From contig JABFRR010000006.1 of NCBI GenBank assembly GCA_013141065.1, positions 62,001 through 126,000 on the forward strand: 64,000 bases of DNA, read 5' to 3'. The DNA is from Bacteriovoracaceae bacterium. GTDB lineage: Bacteria; Bdellovibrionota; Bacteriovoracia; Bacteriovoracales; Bacteriovoracaceae. The notes beneath the pieces were generated by a model. It made no database searches. It saw only the letters and a program-made list of their open reading frames with translations, and had not been told where the DNA came from. Each line of letters opens with the position of its first letter. Position 1 is the first letter of the stretch. Positions 45,366 through 54,589 of this stretch are shown here, one piece after another. A program made the position numbers and the translations under genes.

Positions 45366-45566
45366 ATGCCAAAAATGAAAACTAGAAAATCAGCTGCAAA
45401 AAGATACAGCGTGACTGGAACAGGTAAAGTTAAAAGAAGCCGTTGTGGTTTAAGACATAAACTTGAGCACAAAAGCACAAAAGTGAAAAATAGAGCAGGC
45501 GGGCCAGCATTAGTACACCAAGCTGAGCATGAAAAAATTAGAAGAATGTTGCCATACGCTTTCTAG
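45366..45566 (+). CDS. rpmI: Ribosomal protein bL35
   Basis: The product has 66 residues, MPKMKTRKSAAKRYSVTGTG and the GLRHKLEHKS block being typical of L35. Gap of 114 bases from infC with a weak hairpin (tgctt/aagca followed by T) that could partly terminate or attenuate. Confidence 0.96.
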   Translation: MPKMKTRKSAAKRYSVTGTGKVKRSRCGLRHKLEHKSTKVKNRAGGPALVHQAEHEKIRRMLPYAF

Positions 45567-45671
45567 TTAACTAGAAGTATTGGTAGTAAAAATAAATCGA
45601 CAGAAGTTTGGGCCAAAGTGATTAAAAACCATTAAAGGTATCCCCCAAGTTTCGTTAAGAGGAGAAGGAAG

Positions 45672-46019
45672 ATGGCACGCGTTAGAAGAGGTTTTAAAGC
45701 TAGAAGAAGAAGAAACAAAGTTTTGAAAATGGCGAAAGGTTTTAGTTTTGACCGTCGTACAAAATATAAGCACACAGCAGAAACTGTTAAACGTGCTCTT
45801 CATTATGCTTACGTTGGCAGAAGATTATTAAAACGTGATATGAGAAAATTATGGGTCGTCCGTATTGCAGCTGCTGCAAGAACGCTAGATACTTCATACT
45901 CAAAATTCATTGGAGCTCTTAAAGCTAATAGTGTTGGACTCAACAGAAAGATGCTTGCAGAAATCGCAGCAACTGACTTTGCAGGATTCACAGCAATTAA
46001 GAATTCACTTAAAAAATAA
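45672..46019 (+). CDS. rplT: Ribosomal protein bL20
   Basis: The product has 115 residues; MARVRRGFKARRRRNKVLK and the GRRLLKRDMRKLWVVRI block are L20 signatures. L20 is needed early in 50S assembly and often represses its own operon. Strong ggagaaggaag site upstream. Completes the infC-rpmI-rplT cluster. Confidence 0.97.
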   Translation: MARVRRGFKARRRRNKVLKMAKGFSFDRRTKYKHTAETVKRALHYAYVGRRLLKRDMRKLWVVRIAAAARTLDTSYSKFIGALKANSVGLNRKMLAEIAATDFAGFTAIKNSLKK

Positions 46020-46041
46020 TTTTTTAATTAGATTTTAAAAT

Positions 46042-46075
46042 AAAAAAAGGCTTCCATTTGGAAGCCTTTTTTTTT
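46042..46075. terminator. Bidirectional terminator between rplT and matrixin gene
   Basis: Stem aaaaaggcttcc / ggaagccttttt with a 4-base loop, T-run on the plus strand and A-run on the other side, so it can stop transcription from both convergent genes. Confidence 0.9.
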
Positions 46076-46082
46076 GCCTATT

Positions 46083-46910
46083 TTATTTTCTTTTAAATAT
46101 TTCAGTTTGATGTTCATAAACCTTTTCACCATTAATGCTATGGATGCACTTACCATTGGCGTGAAGCTCGATTATTCCTTTCACTTCAGTTCCAACTGGA
46201 GCACTTAAAGCATTGGTGTTTTTTACTTCAAGGCCACTAATTGATCCATTTACATAGAGATCTTTGATAATTTTTTTATCGTAATTAAATAATGATTGAG
46301 TTGTTCCTAAGTAGTAAGAGCCCATAACAGAGGCCTGATCGTTTTTGTGACAGAGTCCTAAAAAATGTCCCATTTCATGGAGAACAATTGTTGGAACGTC
46401 ATATTCAAATCCGTTTTGATTGGTCATCGTGAACTCTGAACCGTAGTCATCGTAATTGAGGATGATATCAGCATGTCTTAAGTCGATATAATTTCCCAGT
46501 CCGGGAGAATTAACTACAGTTCCAAAGAACTGAGTAATCGCTAGAGCATTATGACTAACGTTTCCAAACCAATTATAAGATTTATAAATTCCAAATTCAC
46601 TGTCATTAAAAGAAGCCGTTGAGGCAAAAGAGCTGACTCCTGCAGTGGCGAATGAGGGGACGATAAGATTTTTATTAAGAAGGGGAAAGACTTCATTGTT
46701 CCAACGAGCGGCCATGAGTTCTAAATAGGGTTTATCTCCAGCACTGAATTCGGGGGAAAGCCTGATGTCCAGGGGAAGCTTGTCATTGCTCCAGCGACCG
46801 ATTAGGCAGCCTCCAGAAACACTACCCAATGCTGATTGAGTGACTGTTGTAGTCTTTTTACAAGCAGCTAAGAGAGCAATAAATAGGAAGGCAACAAAGG
46901 TCTTCTTCAT
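46083..46910 (-). CDS. Matrixin-like (M10) zinc metalloprotease lipoprotein
   Basis: The product has 275 residues. Lipoprotein signal ending LLAAC, then a metzincin catalytic domain: zinc motif HEMGHFLGLCH (three His) followed by a Met-turn SVMGSYY. This is the matrixin-type arrangement. Probably anchored to a membrane and digesting proteins in the periplasm or outside. No propeptide Cys switch is evident. Confidence 0.88.
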   Translation of the reverse strand: MKKTFVAFLFIALLAACKKTTTVTQSALGSVSGGCLIGRWSNDKLPLDIRLSPEFSAGDKPYLELMAARWNNEVFPLLNKNLIVPSFATAGVSSFASTASFNDSEFGIYKSYNWFGNVSHNALAITQFFGTVVNSPGLGNYIDLRHADIILNYDDYGSEFTMTNQNGFEYDVPTIVLHEMGHFLGLCHKNDQASVMGSYYLGTTQSLFNYDKKIIKDLYVNGSISGLEVKNTNALSAPVGTEVKGIIELHANGKCIHSINGEKVYEHQTEIFKRK

Positions 46911-46990
46911 CTACTTATTATCGGGGATTAGGGCCATAAACTGAGGGGAAAAATGTTGAGTTTTTCCCCAAAATTTATCAAAACCTTTAA

Positions 46991-47638
46991 TTACTTAGTG
47001 TTGGCTTTCTTATGATCAGCGAGAAATGCTTCAAGTCCATTGGCGGTCAATGGATGTTTATAAAGTGACTTGATAACAGAAAGTGGCATTGTTCCAACAT
47101 CCGCACCAATTAATGCAACTTCGCGGACATGGGAAGCGTGACGAATGGAAGCTGCCAGGATTTTTGTCGTAAAGCCATAATTGTCATACATCGTACGAAT
47201 TTCAGCAATGAGGTCATTTCCGTTATGTCCGATGTCATCTAAACGTCCAATGAACGGAGAAATGTAAGTCGCTCCAGCTTTTGCGGCCAAGAGGGCCTGG
47301 TTCATTGAAAAACAAAGAGTGACGTTTGTTTTAATTTTTTTCTTTGAAAAATAAGCGCAGGCTGCAATGCCAGCTTCTGTTAAAGGAAGTTTGATAACAA
47401 CATTTTTATGAATTTTAGAGAGTTCTTCACCTTCTTTAATCATTCCTTCTAAATCAAGTGCGATGACTTCTGCCGAAATTGGCCCATCTATAATTTCAGA
47501 AATCTCGCGAATAACATCTTCTTGTTTTCTGCCAGTTTTTGCTATGAGAGAAGGGTTGGTAGTTACACCATCGATAATACCCAACAAAACTGCTTCTTTA
47601 ATTTCCGAAATAATACCAGTGTCTAGAAAAAATTCCAT
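46991..47638 (-). CDS. Transaldolase / fructose-6-phosphate aldolase-like
   Basis: The product has 215 residues from ATG 47638, which follows TGGAGG; this matches the usual length of the small transaldolase group. MEFFLDTG start, [11 protein letters not shown], Schiff-base Lys in [11 protein letters not shown], and [12 protein letters not shown]. Small transaldolases and FSA share these motifs, so substrate choice is not settled; the pentose phosphate pathway is the default. Confidence 0.9.
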   Translation of the reverse strand: MEFFLDTGIISEIKEAVLLGIIDGVTTNPSLIAKTGRKQEDVIREISEIIDGPISAEVIALDLEGMIKEGEELSKIHKNVVIKLPLTEAGIAACAYFSKKKIKTNVTLCFSMNQALLAAKAGATYISPFIGRLDDIGHNGNDLIAEIRTMYDNYGFTTKILAASIRHASHVREVALIGADVGTMPLSVIKSLYKHPLTANGLEAFLADHKKANTK

Positions 47639-47735
47639 AAATCCTCCAGTCTTTTTAAAAATTATCACCACCAGAGTACGGTAAGTCGGGATTGTTCATC
47701 AAGTTTTTCCCACTATAATCCTAAAAAAAGTGGGT

Positions 47736-47741
47736 TATAAT
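47736..47741 (+). promoter_or_regulatory. TATAAT close to a start codon
   Basis: A perfect TATAAT ends seven bases before ATG 47749, and an earlier TATAAT lies at 47714. No ribosome site is seen, so a leaderless or near-leaderless message is possible, although no good -35 is present. Confidence 0.4.
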
Positions 47742-47748
47742 ATTATGT

Positions 47749-48609
47749 ATGAAGTCAATTAGCCTCGTTTCAATTTTTACATTTCTGTTAGTTTTTTCAT
47801 TGGATGCAATGTCTGCAAGCTCAAAAGTGATGAATGCCTTGATGATAAAAGAAAACGTAAATAAAAACAGTAATTCACTAAACCGAGAGTCTTTAATTAT
47901 TGATGCTGATTCATTTTATGATCCAAGGTTTGACTACACCACATTTTCAGGGAGAGTCACTGATCGAGATACAACGACCTCGGTGGTTAAAGTTTCTAGT
48001 GAAAGTCGAAATGTAAAATTTTTTCGTGCGGGTGATTTAGTCGAATTTAAAATTCAAAAAATGGGAAGTGAAAATTTTTGTCAGGGTTATGTCAGAAGTA
48101 TCGAAGAAAATTATTTTATTATGTATGCTAGAGAACTATCACCATGCTTTCCGAAAGAAGAATATTTCAGAAGAGGCACGGCGCTCATTATGCGTTCAGA
48201 AAAACTGGCCCAAAGAGTTCGTGAAGCCTCAGTTTATAGAGCTAGCCTTATAAATAAAAAACGCGATTTTATGCTTCAACTCAATGGTATCAATAACGGG
48301 ATTTGGAATTTTGAAGAAAGAAAAGTAAAAGTGGCGGCGGAGTATGATCAAAAAATTGCAGAGATTGAAAGAGAAAAATTAAAAGCCTTAGAAAATTTAT
48401 TATCTAGAAAAAATGATGAAATCATTTTGCAAAGAGAGCTGGCCTTTAGGTTAGATAGCATTGATAAAGAATTAGATTTTTACCGCATCGATAAACATGA
48501 ACCACTGGTGGATAGATGGCACCTGGATCGTGACTTGGGTTATCCGGTGTACGAGCGGCCTGAAGCGATTAGACCAAGAAGAGCAAGTGGTGAGAAAACA
48601 ATTGATTAA
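47749..48609 (+). CDS. Exported protein, unknown
   Basis: The product has 286 residues. Signal peptide (about 1-22), a beta-rich middle (about 60-145) with FSGRVTDRDTTTSVVKV and two Cys, then a long charged helix or coiled coil (about 150-245). Not recognised. Possibly a periplasmic structural protein. Confidence 0.65.
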   Translation: MKSISLVSIFTFLLVFSLDAMSASSKVMNALMIKENVNKNSNSLNRESLIIDADSFYDPRFDYTTFSGRVTDRDTTTSVVKVSSESRNVKFFRAGDLVEFKIQKMGSENFCQGYVRSIEENYFIMYARELSPCFPKEEYFRRGTALIMRSEKLAQRVREASVYRASLINKKRDFMLQLNGINNGIWNFEERKVKVAAEYDQKIAEIEREKLKALENLLSRKNDEIILQRELAFRLDSIDKELDFYRIDKHEPLVDRWHLDRDLGYPVYERPEAIRPRRASGEKTID

Positions 48610-48616
48610 AAAAAAA

Positions 48617-48633
48617 GCCTACGTAAAGTAGGC
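48617..48633. terminator. Bidirectional terminator
   Basis: Stem gcctac / gtaggc flanked by A-run and T-run, placed between the convergent exported-protein gene and the recombinase-like gene. Confidence 0.88.
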
Positions 48634-48639
48634 TTTTTT

Positions 48640-49650
48640 TTAGTGTTTTCTAAAATTATTATAAATGTCTTCTAAGATATCTTCATTATAAAGAAAGTTA
48701 GGTGCGTGCTCTAGGTACAATTTTAAATCGTACGATGGAGCAAGGCCAAGCCATTCTTTTATAAGCGTCACACTTTTTTCTTGTTGAATCCATTTAAAGA
48801 TACAAGCTTGTCTTAGAGATTTAGGAGTCAGTGTAATCATTAATTTATTTCTATAGTCTTCAAAAATGATTTCTACACCACGAGGACTTAATCCACCTGA
48901 GATGATTCTATAAGGGTTGGCATAAAAAAGAAGTTTATCAAAAGAGATTTGTGATTTTAGCTTCATCTCTTCAAGAACAATTAGGTATTCAGAGTAAACT
49001 TTTTTAAAGATAGAAGGAAGTGTCACAGTGTAAGCATCTCTTTTTGGATGTTGAATGAGAACTCTTGCTTCATCACCAATAATAGTGATGTCGCTAGTTT
49101 TTAGATCTGAGAGATCCGAAACTTTTAATCCAGCACCAAATATTAAAAGAAAGAGTATTTGGTTTCTTTTACTTAATAGCTCTTGAATTTTATCTTGAGA
49201 GTGAGTTTCTTCAACTAAATATGTCCAAAGAGTTTTGACATCAATAAATGGAGTAGGTCGTGGAATGTCTAAAAATTTTGGAGATGTAGGAAGTTTTCTC
49301 ACAGGATTAGATGCAACAAGGGCCTTATTTAAGAGAAAATCAAAAAAGATTCTCAGGGCCTGCACGCGTCTACGTCTAGAGTTGTCTGACGAGTATTTAT
49401 TTTCTAAATATTTTCCGTAATTAGAGACGAGTGATTGATCAAAGTTTTTCACAGCTACAGAAGCATATTCTGTATTAAGGTAAAAGTTGAAGCAATCAAG
49501 GTCGGTTTTGTAATTTTTAAGGGTGTTTTGGCTTTTTCCTTGAGCGCGTAAGTTTCCATAAAACTCTTGTTGAAGCTCAAATAATTCAGGAGTAGGTGTG
49601 CTTGTTATGACAGGACTAAGGGGCTCAGTAGCGATCGTGGTGTTGTTCAT
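48640..49650 (-). CDS. Tyrosine recombinase (Xer-like) with degraded active site
   Basis: The product has 336 residues: an N-terminal core-binding SAM-like domain (about 25-110, with SQNTLKNYKTDL) and a C-terminal catalytic-like domain. In the catalytic positions the first Arg is Lys176 (GAGLKVSDL), the HxxR box is KSLR (Lys277, Arg280), and the third His/Trp is Leu303 in WLGLAPS. Lys203 and a possible Tyr312 remain. Active Xer proteins keep both Arg and at least the second His, so this protein probably binds DNA without cutting or has a changed role. Not a frame-broken gene. Confidence 0.78.
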   Translation of the reverse strand: MNNTTIATEPLSPVITSTPTPELFELQQEFYGNLRAQGKSQNTLKNYKTDLDCFNFYLNTEYASVAVKNFDQSLVSNYGKYLENKYSSDNSRRRRVQALRIFFDFLLNKALVASNPVRKLPTSPKFLDIPRPTPFIDVKTLWTYLVEETHSQDKIQELLSKRNQILFLLIFGAGLKVSDLSDLKTSDITIIGDEARVLIQHPKRDAYTVTLPSIFKKVYSEYLIVLEEMKLKSQISFDKLLFYANPYRIISGGLSPRGVEIIFEDYRNKLMITLTPKSLRQACIFKWIQQEKSVTLIKEWLGLAPSYDLKLYLEHAPNFLYNEDILEDIYNNFRKH

Positions 49651-49670
49651 AATAGGCTGGTCTCTCTTTA

Positions 49671-49700
49671 ATAGTAATAAATAGTAATAAATAGTAATAA
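49671..49700. repeat. Three tandem atagtaataa units
   Basis: A perfect 10-bp unit repeated three times directly upstream of the recombinase-like start (49650). May be part of the promoter or a binding site. Confidence 0.85.
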
Positions 49701-49856
49701 GTTGTGTGTGTGAGGACTAATTTCAAAGTGTTAGGAGCGCATAGTAGCAAAGCTTATAAATATTAACAACCAAAAAAGTCAGCCTTGATTAGCTAATTGA
49801 GAAGTGATAGAACGCACTGAGACGTAAAACATTCAAATAAATAGTGAGCGAAAGCA

Positions 49857-50708
49857 GTGCAAGAGACGACCTTTAATTCAGCAATTCAGGCAGATGGCTT
49901 CGTCCAATTTCCTAATTCGACCCTTTGGCTGAATCAATTTTATATTGAAGCGTCACTAAAAAAAATCGATCAATCACAAATCAATTATCTTATTTTACAA
50001 CAAATTTCTTTTCAGCAATTAGAACAAAATATTTTCTATTCTTTTAAAAATAAAAATCTCCTTATTCATTCACTTACTCAATCCACATTTTGTTATGAAA
50101 TGGGTTTTCTCGCCAGCTCTTCTAATGAACGTTTGGAATTTATTGGGGACTCGCTTCTCAATTTGATTGTAAGTAAGAAGCTTTTTCATTTATTTACTGA
50201 CTCTGCTGAAGGAGAACTTTCAAAATTGAGAGGAGCTCTTGTAAATGAAGAAAAATTAGCCGAACTCGCGCGCTCCATCGGTCTTGGCGATTACTTGTTT
50301 TTAGGTAGAGGTGAATTTAAATCCGAAGGAAGTCAAAAAGATTCGCTTTTAGCTGATTCTTTTGAATCTCTTATTGCTGCAATTTTTCTCGATTCAAATG
50401 AAGACTTAAAAGTCTGTGAAAATATTTTTGATCAAATCGTTCTCCAGTATGAAAAAAGTGCCAATACAAAATACTACAGTTTAATGCATCTTGATTTATT
50501 TGATCCCAAATCAGCGCTACAAGAATTAACGATGTCTCATCACGGAATGCTACCCGTATACCAGGCGGTTGAGTTATCACCTCAAATGGGTTTTCTCGTT
50601 CAAGTTAAACTTGGAGAAAAAATTCTCGGTGAAATGACTGGTGTCTCAAAAAAGAAAGTCGAAAAATTACTGGCAAGAAAAATGATTCAAGAAAAACGAT
50701 ATCTATAA
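49857..50708 (+). CDS. rnc: Ribonuclease III
   Basis: The product has 283 residues from GTG 49857. RNase III signature NERLEFIGDSLL and DSFESLIAAIFLD with catalytic acidic residues, then a dsRNA-binding domain starting DPKSALQEL. About 55 residues precede the canonical start LEQNIFYSF; this extension is unusual and the true start could be later, though no better ribosome site was seen. It is followed by era, a common pairing. Confidence 0.92.
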   Translation: MQETTFNSAIQADGFVQFPNSTLWLNQFYIEASLKKIDQSQINYLILQQISFQQLEQNIFYSFKNKNLLIHSLTQSTFCYEMGFLASSSNERLEFIGDSLLNLIVSKKLFHLFTDSAEGELSKLRGALVNEEKLAELARSIGLGDYLFLGRGEFKSEGSQKDSLLADSFESLIAAIFLDSNEDLKVCENIFDQIVLQYEKSANTKYYSLMHLDLFDPKSALQELTMSHHGMLPVYQAVELSPQMGFLVQVKLGEKILGEMTGVSKKKVEKLLARKMIQEKRYL

Positions 50709-50742
50709 TTGTCCTTAAAAAAAGAAAAGAAAGGAGACGAGA

Positions 50743-51714
50743 ATGCTAATTGAAGACCAACACCCCTTAAACAAATCAATCATGGTGGCCGTATTAGGAG
50801 CTCCGAATGTCGGAAAAAGCTCATTAATTAATTGCCTCTTAGGAACAGATTTAACTGTAGTGACCAGTAAACCACAAACAACTAGAAATAAATTTCACTG
50901 TGTGTTCACGGTGGATAGAACAGAAATTGTCATGGTAGACACTCCGGGTTTGCATAAATCTAATCAAGAATTTAACAAGCGCTTAAATGAACAGGCACGT
51001 GAAGGGACTGAGGGAGCTGATTTAAATTTGCTTCTGATCGATATTTCCCGAGACATCTTGGGGCAATTCACAGAGTTTAAAGAAAATTTTCAACAAGAAT
51101 TAAGCACTACTTGGGTATTATTTACTAAAGCAGATAAAATTGAAAATGCCGATCAATTACCACTAGCAGAAGTTTTCTCGAGAGCGAAAGAAATTTTTCC
51201 TAATCTTGAAAAGTTTTTTCTTATTTCGTCAAAAGAAGCAGTTAATATCCACACACTTACAGGTGCATTAGTTGATGCAGCTCAGTCAGGGCCTCATCTT
51301 TATCCAGATGGAGATGTTTCAAACAAAAATCAAAGATTTTTTGTTACTGAATACATTCGTGAACAAGCTTTTGAACTTTTAAAAGATGAAGTGCCTTATG
51401 AAGTCGCAGTCGTTATTGACGAATATAAAGAAGTAAAAGGAAAGACTGATCCGAAAATATTTGAAGCGCATATTTCGGCATCAATCCTCGTTAATCGCCC
51501 AAGTCAAAGGGCCATAGTTATTGGTTCAAGTGGATCGATGATTAAAGAAATAGGTATTAGATCGAGAAAGAAAATTGAAGTTATGACGGGAGGCCCAGTG
51601 CATTTGAATTTGCACGTAAAAGTTTCACCGAAATGGTTTTCAAATAATTTTGTGCTTGAAGAAATTGGTCTTCCAAGAGCAAAAGACTCGAATCGTGTTT
51701 GGAGAAAAAAATAA
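50743..51714 (+). CDS. era: GTPase Era
   Basis: The product has 323 residues. G1 [10 protein letters not shown]2 KPQTTRNK, G3 DTPGLHK, G4 TKAD, then a C-terminal KH domain ([18 protein letters not shown]). Binds 16S rRNA 3' end in 30S assembly. AAAGGAG site; ends in a one-base overlap with the next ATG. Confidence 0.95.
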   Translation: MLIEDQHPLNKSIMVAVLGAPNVGKSSLINCLLGTDLTVVTSKPQTTRNKFHCVFTVDRTEIVMVDTPGLHKSNQEFNKRLNEQAREGTEGADLNLLLIDISRDILGQFTEFKENFQQELSTTWVLFTKADKIENADQLPLAEVFSRAKEIFPNLEKFFLISSKEAVNIHTLTGALVDAAQSGPHLYPDGDVSNKNQRFFVTEYIREQAFELLKDEVPYEVAVVIDEYKEVKGKTDPKIFEAHISASILVNRPSQRAIVIGSSGSMIKEIGIRSRKKIEVMTGGPVHLNLHVKVSPKWFSNNFVLEEIGLPRAKDSNRVWRKK

Positions 51715-53624
51715 TGGAAGCAAATCAATATCACCGTACAATGGTGGTCTCGCTTATTGGCAGACCCAATGTAGGGAAAAGTTCTCTTTTTAACCGACTG
51801 ATGAGAAAAGCCCACAAGGCGATCACTCATGATAAACCAGGTGTCACTCGAGATCGACATTATGGAATTACAACTTTCGAAGAGCTTGCTCACACGAAAG
51901 CGTGCGATGCAATCTTAGTCGATACAGGTGGATTCTATCCGACAAAAATAGATGAAAACGTCCCTAAGAAATACGATCAAATGATGAATAAATTTTTCAA
52001 CATCATGACGGATCAGGCACGAACGGCGATTCGAGAAAGTGATTTAATTTTATTTGTCGTCGATTCAAGAGAAGGGGTCTTGCCATTTGATGAATCAATT
52101 GCCGATTATATTCGCACGCAAAAAAAGCCTTTTTGGGTTCTAGTGAATAAATATGATACCGATAAACAAGAAGGCGAAGAACTAGAATTCTACAGTCTTG
52201 GTGTAGGTGAAGAAGAGATGTTTAAAGTTTCAGCTGAGCACGGTTTGGGTTTATTAGATCTTAAGCAAGCACTTCATAAAGAAATTTTGAAGTTTGAACA
52301 AACTCAAAAAGATGAAATGTCACAACTTCAAAAAGGTGTGACTCCAAGAGAAAAAGTCGCTGCGAGATTGGCACTCATTGGTGCACCTAATGCCGGAAAG
52401 TCGACAATGCTCAATCTTCTTTTGGGATCTGAAAGAGCACTTGTCAGTGATATCCCGGGAACTACGGTAGACCCGATTGAAGGATTTTTTGATATTTTCT
52501 TTGGAAAAGAAGCCAATCTACTTGAAGAAGATGTGACTTTTGCCAAGACAGACAATCTTTTATTTCAGCAGTATGAAGAATTCAGAAATAACAATCCTGA
52601 TGTTTATGAATCCCTGGCCTTAAGTTACAACCTAGAAGAGGAAGGAACTAAAGGGACTCCTATTTATGACGAAGAAGATTACTTAAGTGACGAAACACCG
52701 TTATTTGACGAAACAGAAGTTGAAAGTGAAATTGACTTTGAAGCTGCACTCTCTGATGATGAAATAGTAAAAACTGAAGCAGATCTTTATGAAACAGTTT
52801 TTGCTGTTGATGACGATGAAAATGCTGATTTTGATTTAGATGAATCTGAAAGTGAGTTCTCAGAAGAATATCTTGTAGCTGAAGATTTAGTCGCTAAAGA
52901 AAAGGCCCTCGAAGGCTCTCAATGGCGATCAATGCACATTGTAGATACCGCAGGTATAAGACGCCAAAAGGCAGTTGAAGGCTTCATAGAACAGCAATCA
53001 GTTTACCGCTCGCTTAGATGTATTACAGAAAGCGATATCATAATTTTTATGATTGATGCGACGGTCGGAATCTCTCACCAAGACAGACGTCTCTTAGATA
53101 TCGCACTTGATAAGGGAAAATCGGTTATTGTTTGTTTAAATAAAGTGGATTTATTAAAAGATAAACTTGTGGATGAAGCGGCTAAAAAAGAATGGATTTC
53201 AGATCTACGACTGACAGTTCCTTGGCTTAATCATTGCGACTTAATTCCTGTTTCGGCGAAATATAATAAGCATATTTGGCGCTTAAAAGAAGCCATCAAA
53301 AAAACGGTTCTTATTAGAAATCGCAATATCGGTACAGGAAAATTAAATCGTTATGTTTATCAGTTAATTGAAAGTAATCCAGTTGCGATTAAAAAAGCTG
53401 GGAAGCGCTTAAAGGTAAAATATGCTTCGATGTTAAAATCGAGCCCACCAACATTTTTATTTTTTACCAATCTTTCAAAAGATATTCCTGATAACTATAA
53501 GAACTATATTAAGAATGGACTTCGCAAGGAGTTCACGCTTGATAATACCCCGATTCATATTATTTTTAGAACGGGTGAAGATCTGAGTAAAAGGCTTGGA
53601 AAAAGAATGAAAGAAATTGAATAG
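51714..53624 (+). CDS. der: GTPase Der (EngA) with a large acidic insertion
   Basis: The product has 636 residues; ATG 51714 overlaps the era stop (TAATG). First G domain: [27 protein letters not shown]. Second G domain: G1 at 223-230 (GAPNAGKS), G2 at 249 (GTTVDPIEG), G3 at 411 (DTAGIRRQ), G4 NKVD. The distance from G2 to G3 is about 160 residues instead of about 20, owing to an insertion rich in Asp and Glu (nt about 52505-52925). The KH-like C-terminus is present. Der acts in 50S assembly. Reading frame is intact across the insertion. Confidence 0.93.
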   Translation: MEANQYHRTMVVSLIGRPNVGKSSLFNRLMRKAHKAITHDKPGVTRDRHYGITTFEELAHTKACDAILVDTGGFYPTKIDENVPKKYDQMMNKFFNIMTDQARTAIRESDLILFVVDSREGVLPFDESIADYIRTQKKPFWVLVNKYDTDKQEGEELEFYSLGVGEEEMFKVSAEHGLGLLDLKQALHKEILKFEQTQKDEMSQLQKGVTPREKVAARLALIGAPNAGKSTMLNLLLGSERALVSDIPGTTVDPIEGFFDIFFGKEANLLEEDVTFAKTDNLLFQQYEEFRNNNPDVYESLALSYNLEEEGTKGTPIYDEEDYLSDETPLFDETEVESEIDFEAALSDDEIVKTEADLYETVFAVDDDENADFDLDESESEFSEEYLVAEDLVAKEKALEGSQWRSMHIVDTAGIRRQKAVEGFIEQQSVYRSLRCITESDIIIFMIDATVGISHQDRRLLDIALDKGKSVIVCLNKVDLLKDKLVDEAAKKEWISDLRLTVPWLNHCDLIPVSAKYNKHIWRLKEAIKKTVLIRNRNIGTGKLNRYVYQLIESNPVAIKKAGKRLKVKYASMLKSSPPTFLFFTNLSKDIPDNYKNYIKNGLRKEFTLDNTPIHIIFRTGEDLSKRLGKRMKEIE

Positions 53625-53630
53625 ATAATG

Positions 53631-53777
53631 AGTAGGCCCAAAATATTTTGGGCCTACTTATTATATCTTGTGATCACAGGTAAAGACTTTAAATTCAAAC
53701 CCCAAAACTGAGAAATTCTGCAAGTTTGGATCGTAAAGTTGGTAATTGACTATATGAAGGTAAAGTTAAAATCATTA
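53631..53777 (+). repeat. Intergenic element, copy A
   Basis: Starts with a perfect hairpin (agtaggccca / tgggcctact), the terminator of der, and continues through a conserved tract with ggatcg at 53728-53733 and aaaatcatta at the end. From the cttgtgatca block (53667) onward it aligns base for base, without gaps against copy B, and with one extra base in copy C. Confidence 0.7.
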
Positions 53778-53782
53778 GGATG

Positions 53783-53811
53783 TTGAATATTATTTTGATG
53801 AGAGCTAATAT
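53783..53811 (+). promoter_or_regulatory. Promoter of FMN reductase, near-leaderless
   Basis: TTGAAT (53783-53788), 17 bases, TAATAT (53806-53811). ATG 53821 lies nine bases after the -10 box, giving a leader of about three bases at most. It begins six bases after intergenic element copy A. Confidence 0.55.
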
Positions 53812-53820
53812 TAAACCTGT

Positions 53821-54348
53821 ATGAGAATTTTAGCTATATCTGGAAGTATAAGAAACGAATCATCGAATTCTGCTTTGCTAAAAGCAATTCGCAATCTTCT
53901 ACCTGCAAATATTGAATGGATCGACTTTAAGGTTAATGAGTTACCTTACTTTGACCCGCAAATTCAGTTTGGTCTTGAGGTTCCACCGTCTGTGCAATCT
54001 TTCCGTCATTTAGCTTATGAAAGTGATTATATTGTTATATCTACTCCTGAGTATGCGCACGGTATACCTGGTATTCTGAAGAACGCTCTTGAGTGGCTTA
54101 TTTGTGAAGAGACTCTTAAAAAGAGAGTAATCGTTTTTGTAAGCTCACCTAGCGGAGGCGATTATGTTAAAGAATATCTGCTTGAAACGCTTAGAACAAT
54201 GGATATGGTGGTAACCGAGGAAATGACCTTCGTTATTCGATCAGCTAGAAAAGATGTTTCAAAATTAGGTGATATCTCAGATCATTCTTTGAAAACGTCT
54301 ATTATTGAATTTCTAAAATCAGTAGGGCTCATCTCAAATAACTATTAA
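53821..54348 (+). CDS. NADPH-dependent FMN reductase
   Basis: The product has 175 residues. Flavodoxin-like fold with the FMN phosphate loop SGSIRNESSNSALLK and the TPEYAHGIPG motif of the NADPH:FMN reductase family (ArsH/ChrR/azoreductase relatives). Probably quinone or flavin reduction against oxidative stress. Single gene. Confidence 0.9.
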   Translation: MRILAISGSIRNESSNSALLKAIRNLLPANIEWIDFKVNELPYFDPQIQFGLEVPPSVQSFRHLAYESDYIVISTPEYAHGIPGILKNALEWLICEETLKKRVIVFVSSPSGGDYVKEYLLETLRTMDMVVTEEMTFVIRSARKDVSKLGDISDHSLKTSIIEFLKSVGLISNNY

Positions 54349-54589
54349 TCGTTAAAAAATTTATTCAATAATGTAAAGAATATGCCTACGGTCTGGTGGA
54401 AAAATAGTTTTTACTGAAGAAGTCTCAACACCTAGTAGTTCATATAACTGCCCTGCACAGAAATATTTAAATTCCAATATTCCAGATCTCTATCATGGGC
54501 AAGTTAATTATATCTCAGGACAATATTCTGAGTCTGAAGTAAACAAGGAAGATGGGCACAGTTATTATTTTAAATACCAAGGAAGTCTA

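Noticed and set aside
49671-49700. CRISPR-like repeat
   Set aside because: Only 10-bp units without spacers.
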